5,839 bases of DNA from the NCBI GenBank assembly GCA_021815935.1, contig JAKAZH010000119.1:1-5839 (forward strand), read 5' to 3'. Below, in pieces: positions 5,604-5,839 of this stretch. The position numbers and the translations under genes are program-made. The DNA comes from Actinomycetes bacterium. GTDB taxonomy: Bacteria; Actinomycetota; Acidimicrobiia; Acidimicrobiales; Palsa-688. The notes beneath the pieces are model-generated. The model worked only from the letters and a program-made list of their open reading frames with translations. It made no database searches and was not told where the DNA came from. Numbering within the stretch: position 1 is the first letter of the stretch; each line of letters begins with the position of its first letter.

Positions 5604-5839
5604 CGCGCATCGTCGTGACGGGTGCCGCAGGATATCTGGGCGGGGCGGTTGCGACAGCTGCCTCGGCAGTCGGGGCGGTACGCGCGGTGCTTCGACGGGC
5701 TGCACCTTGGCTTCCCGGGGTGCCGATGGTCTGCGACCTCGCTCGCGAGGCGGACGCCGCTGTGGAGGGTGCCGACGCTGTGGTGCACCTGGCAGGCGCC
5801 AACGAGGTGGCGGCACGCGAGGATCCCGACGAGGCTCTC
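5600..5839 (+). CDS. NAD-dependent epimerase/dehydratase-family protein, 3' end cut by window
   Basis: The frame is open from a TTG at 5600 to the window end, giving the first 80 residues. It begins (TTG as Met) MTRIVVTGAAGYLGGAVATA: a beta strand followed by TGxxGxxG, the NAD(P)-binding signature of extended SDR proteins. Later come VCDLAREADAAVEGADAVVHLAGAN (about residues 44-68, read in two blocks), the usual second acidic strand and the VxHLAG strand-4 motif. The TTG shares bases with the dehydratase stop (TTGA, 5600-5603), so translation is probably coupled. In CDP-sugar pathways the 4-keto product of the dehydratase is often processed by such an SDR reductase or epimerase (as in abequose or paratose synthesis), which fits. 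The catalytic Tyr/Lys region lies beyond the window, so the reaction cannot be assigned. Confidence 0.8.
   Translation, partial: MTRIVVTGAAGYLGGAVATAASAVGAVRAVLRRAAPWLPGVPMVCDLAREADAAVEGADAVVHLAGANEVAAREDPDEAL

Overview
The window is GC-rich DNA (roughly 60-65% G+C by eye) with GTG and TTG starts, Arg/Ala-rich spurious reading frames on opposite strands and a Ser/Gly/Thr-rich secreted protein. This suits a high-GC bacterium, most likely an actinobacterium. That is inferred from base composition and gene families; no lineage marker such as rRNA is present.

Layout: three genes run leftwards (minus strand). In transcription order these are a LicD-type nucleotidyltransferase-fold protein (4468 to 3746), a two-bundle FUSC-family membrane protein (start near 3692, to 1476) and an exported PepSY-like protein (1212 to 52). 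The first two are 53 nt apart and probably co-transcribed. The third follows a 263-nt gap that can fold into several stem-loops and probably holds its own leader or promoter. Two genes run rightwards: an extended-SDR sugar-nucleotide 4,6-dehydratase resembling CDP-glucose 4,6-dehydratase (4587-5603), and a second SDR that starts at a TTG overlapping the dehydratase stop (5600) and is cut by the window end. The two groups diverge from a 118-nt intergenic region (4469-4586) that holds one plausible rightward promoter.

The divergent centre looks like part of a surface-glycan locus. The rightward pair would make a modified nucleotide sugar: the dehydratase gives a 4-keto-6-deoxy intermediate, and the second SDR would reduce or epimerise it or a related sugar. 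The LicD-like protein could decorate a glycan with a phospho-substituent. FUSC proteins are envelope proteins linked to efflux of aromatic acids or other small molecules, and the PepSY-like protein is exported, so the leftward genes also act at or outside the membrane. No direct functional link between the two halves is proven by the sequence.

I see no mobile element, CRISPR array, tRNA, rRNA or phage gene, and no convincing new multi-gene system. The most unusual feature not explained by genes is the nested inverted-repeat structure at 1299-1380 upstream of the PepSY-like gene, with another hairpin next to it at 1276-1293. In both, G-U pairing favours the leftward RNA.
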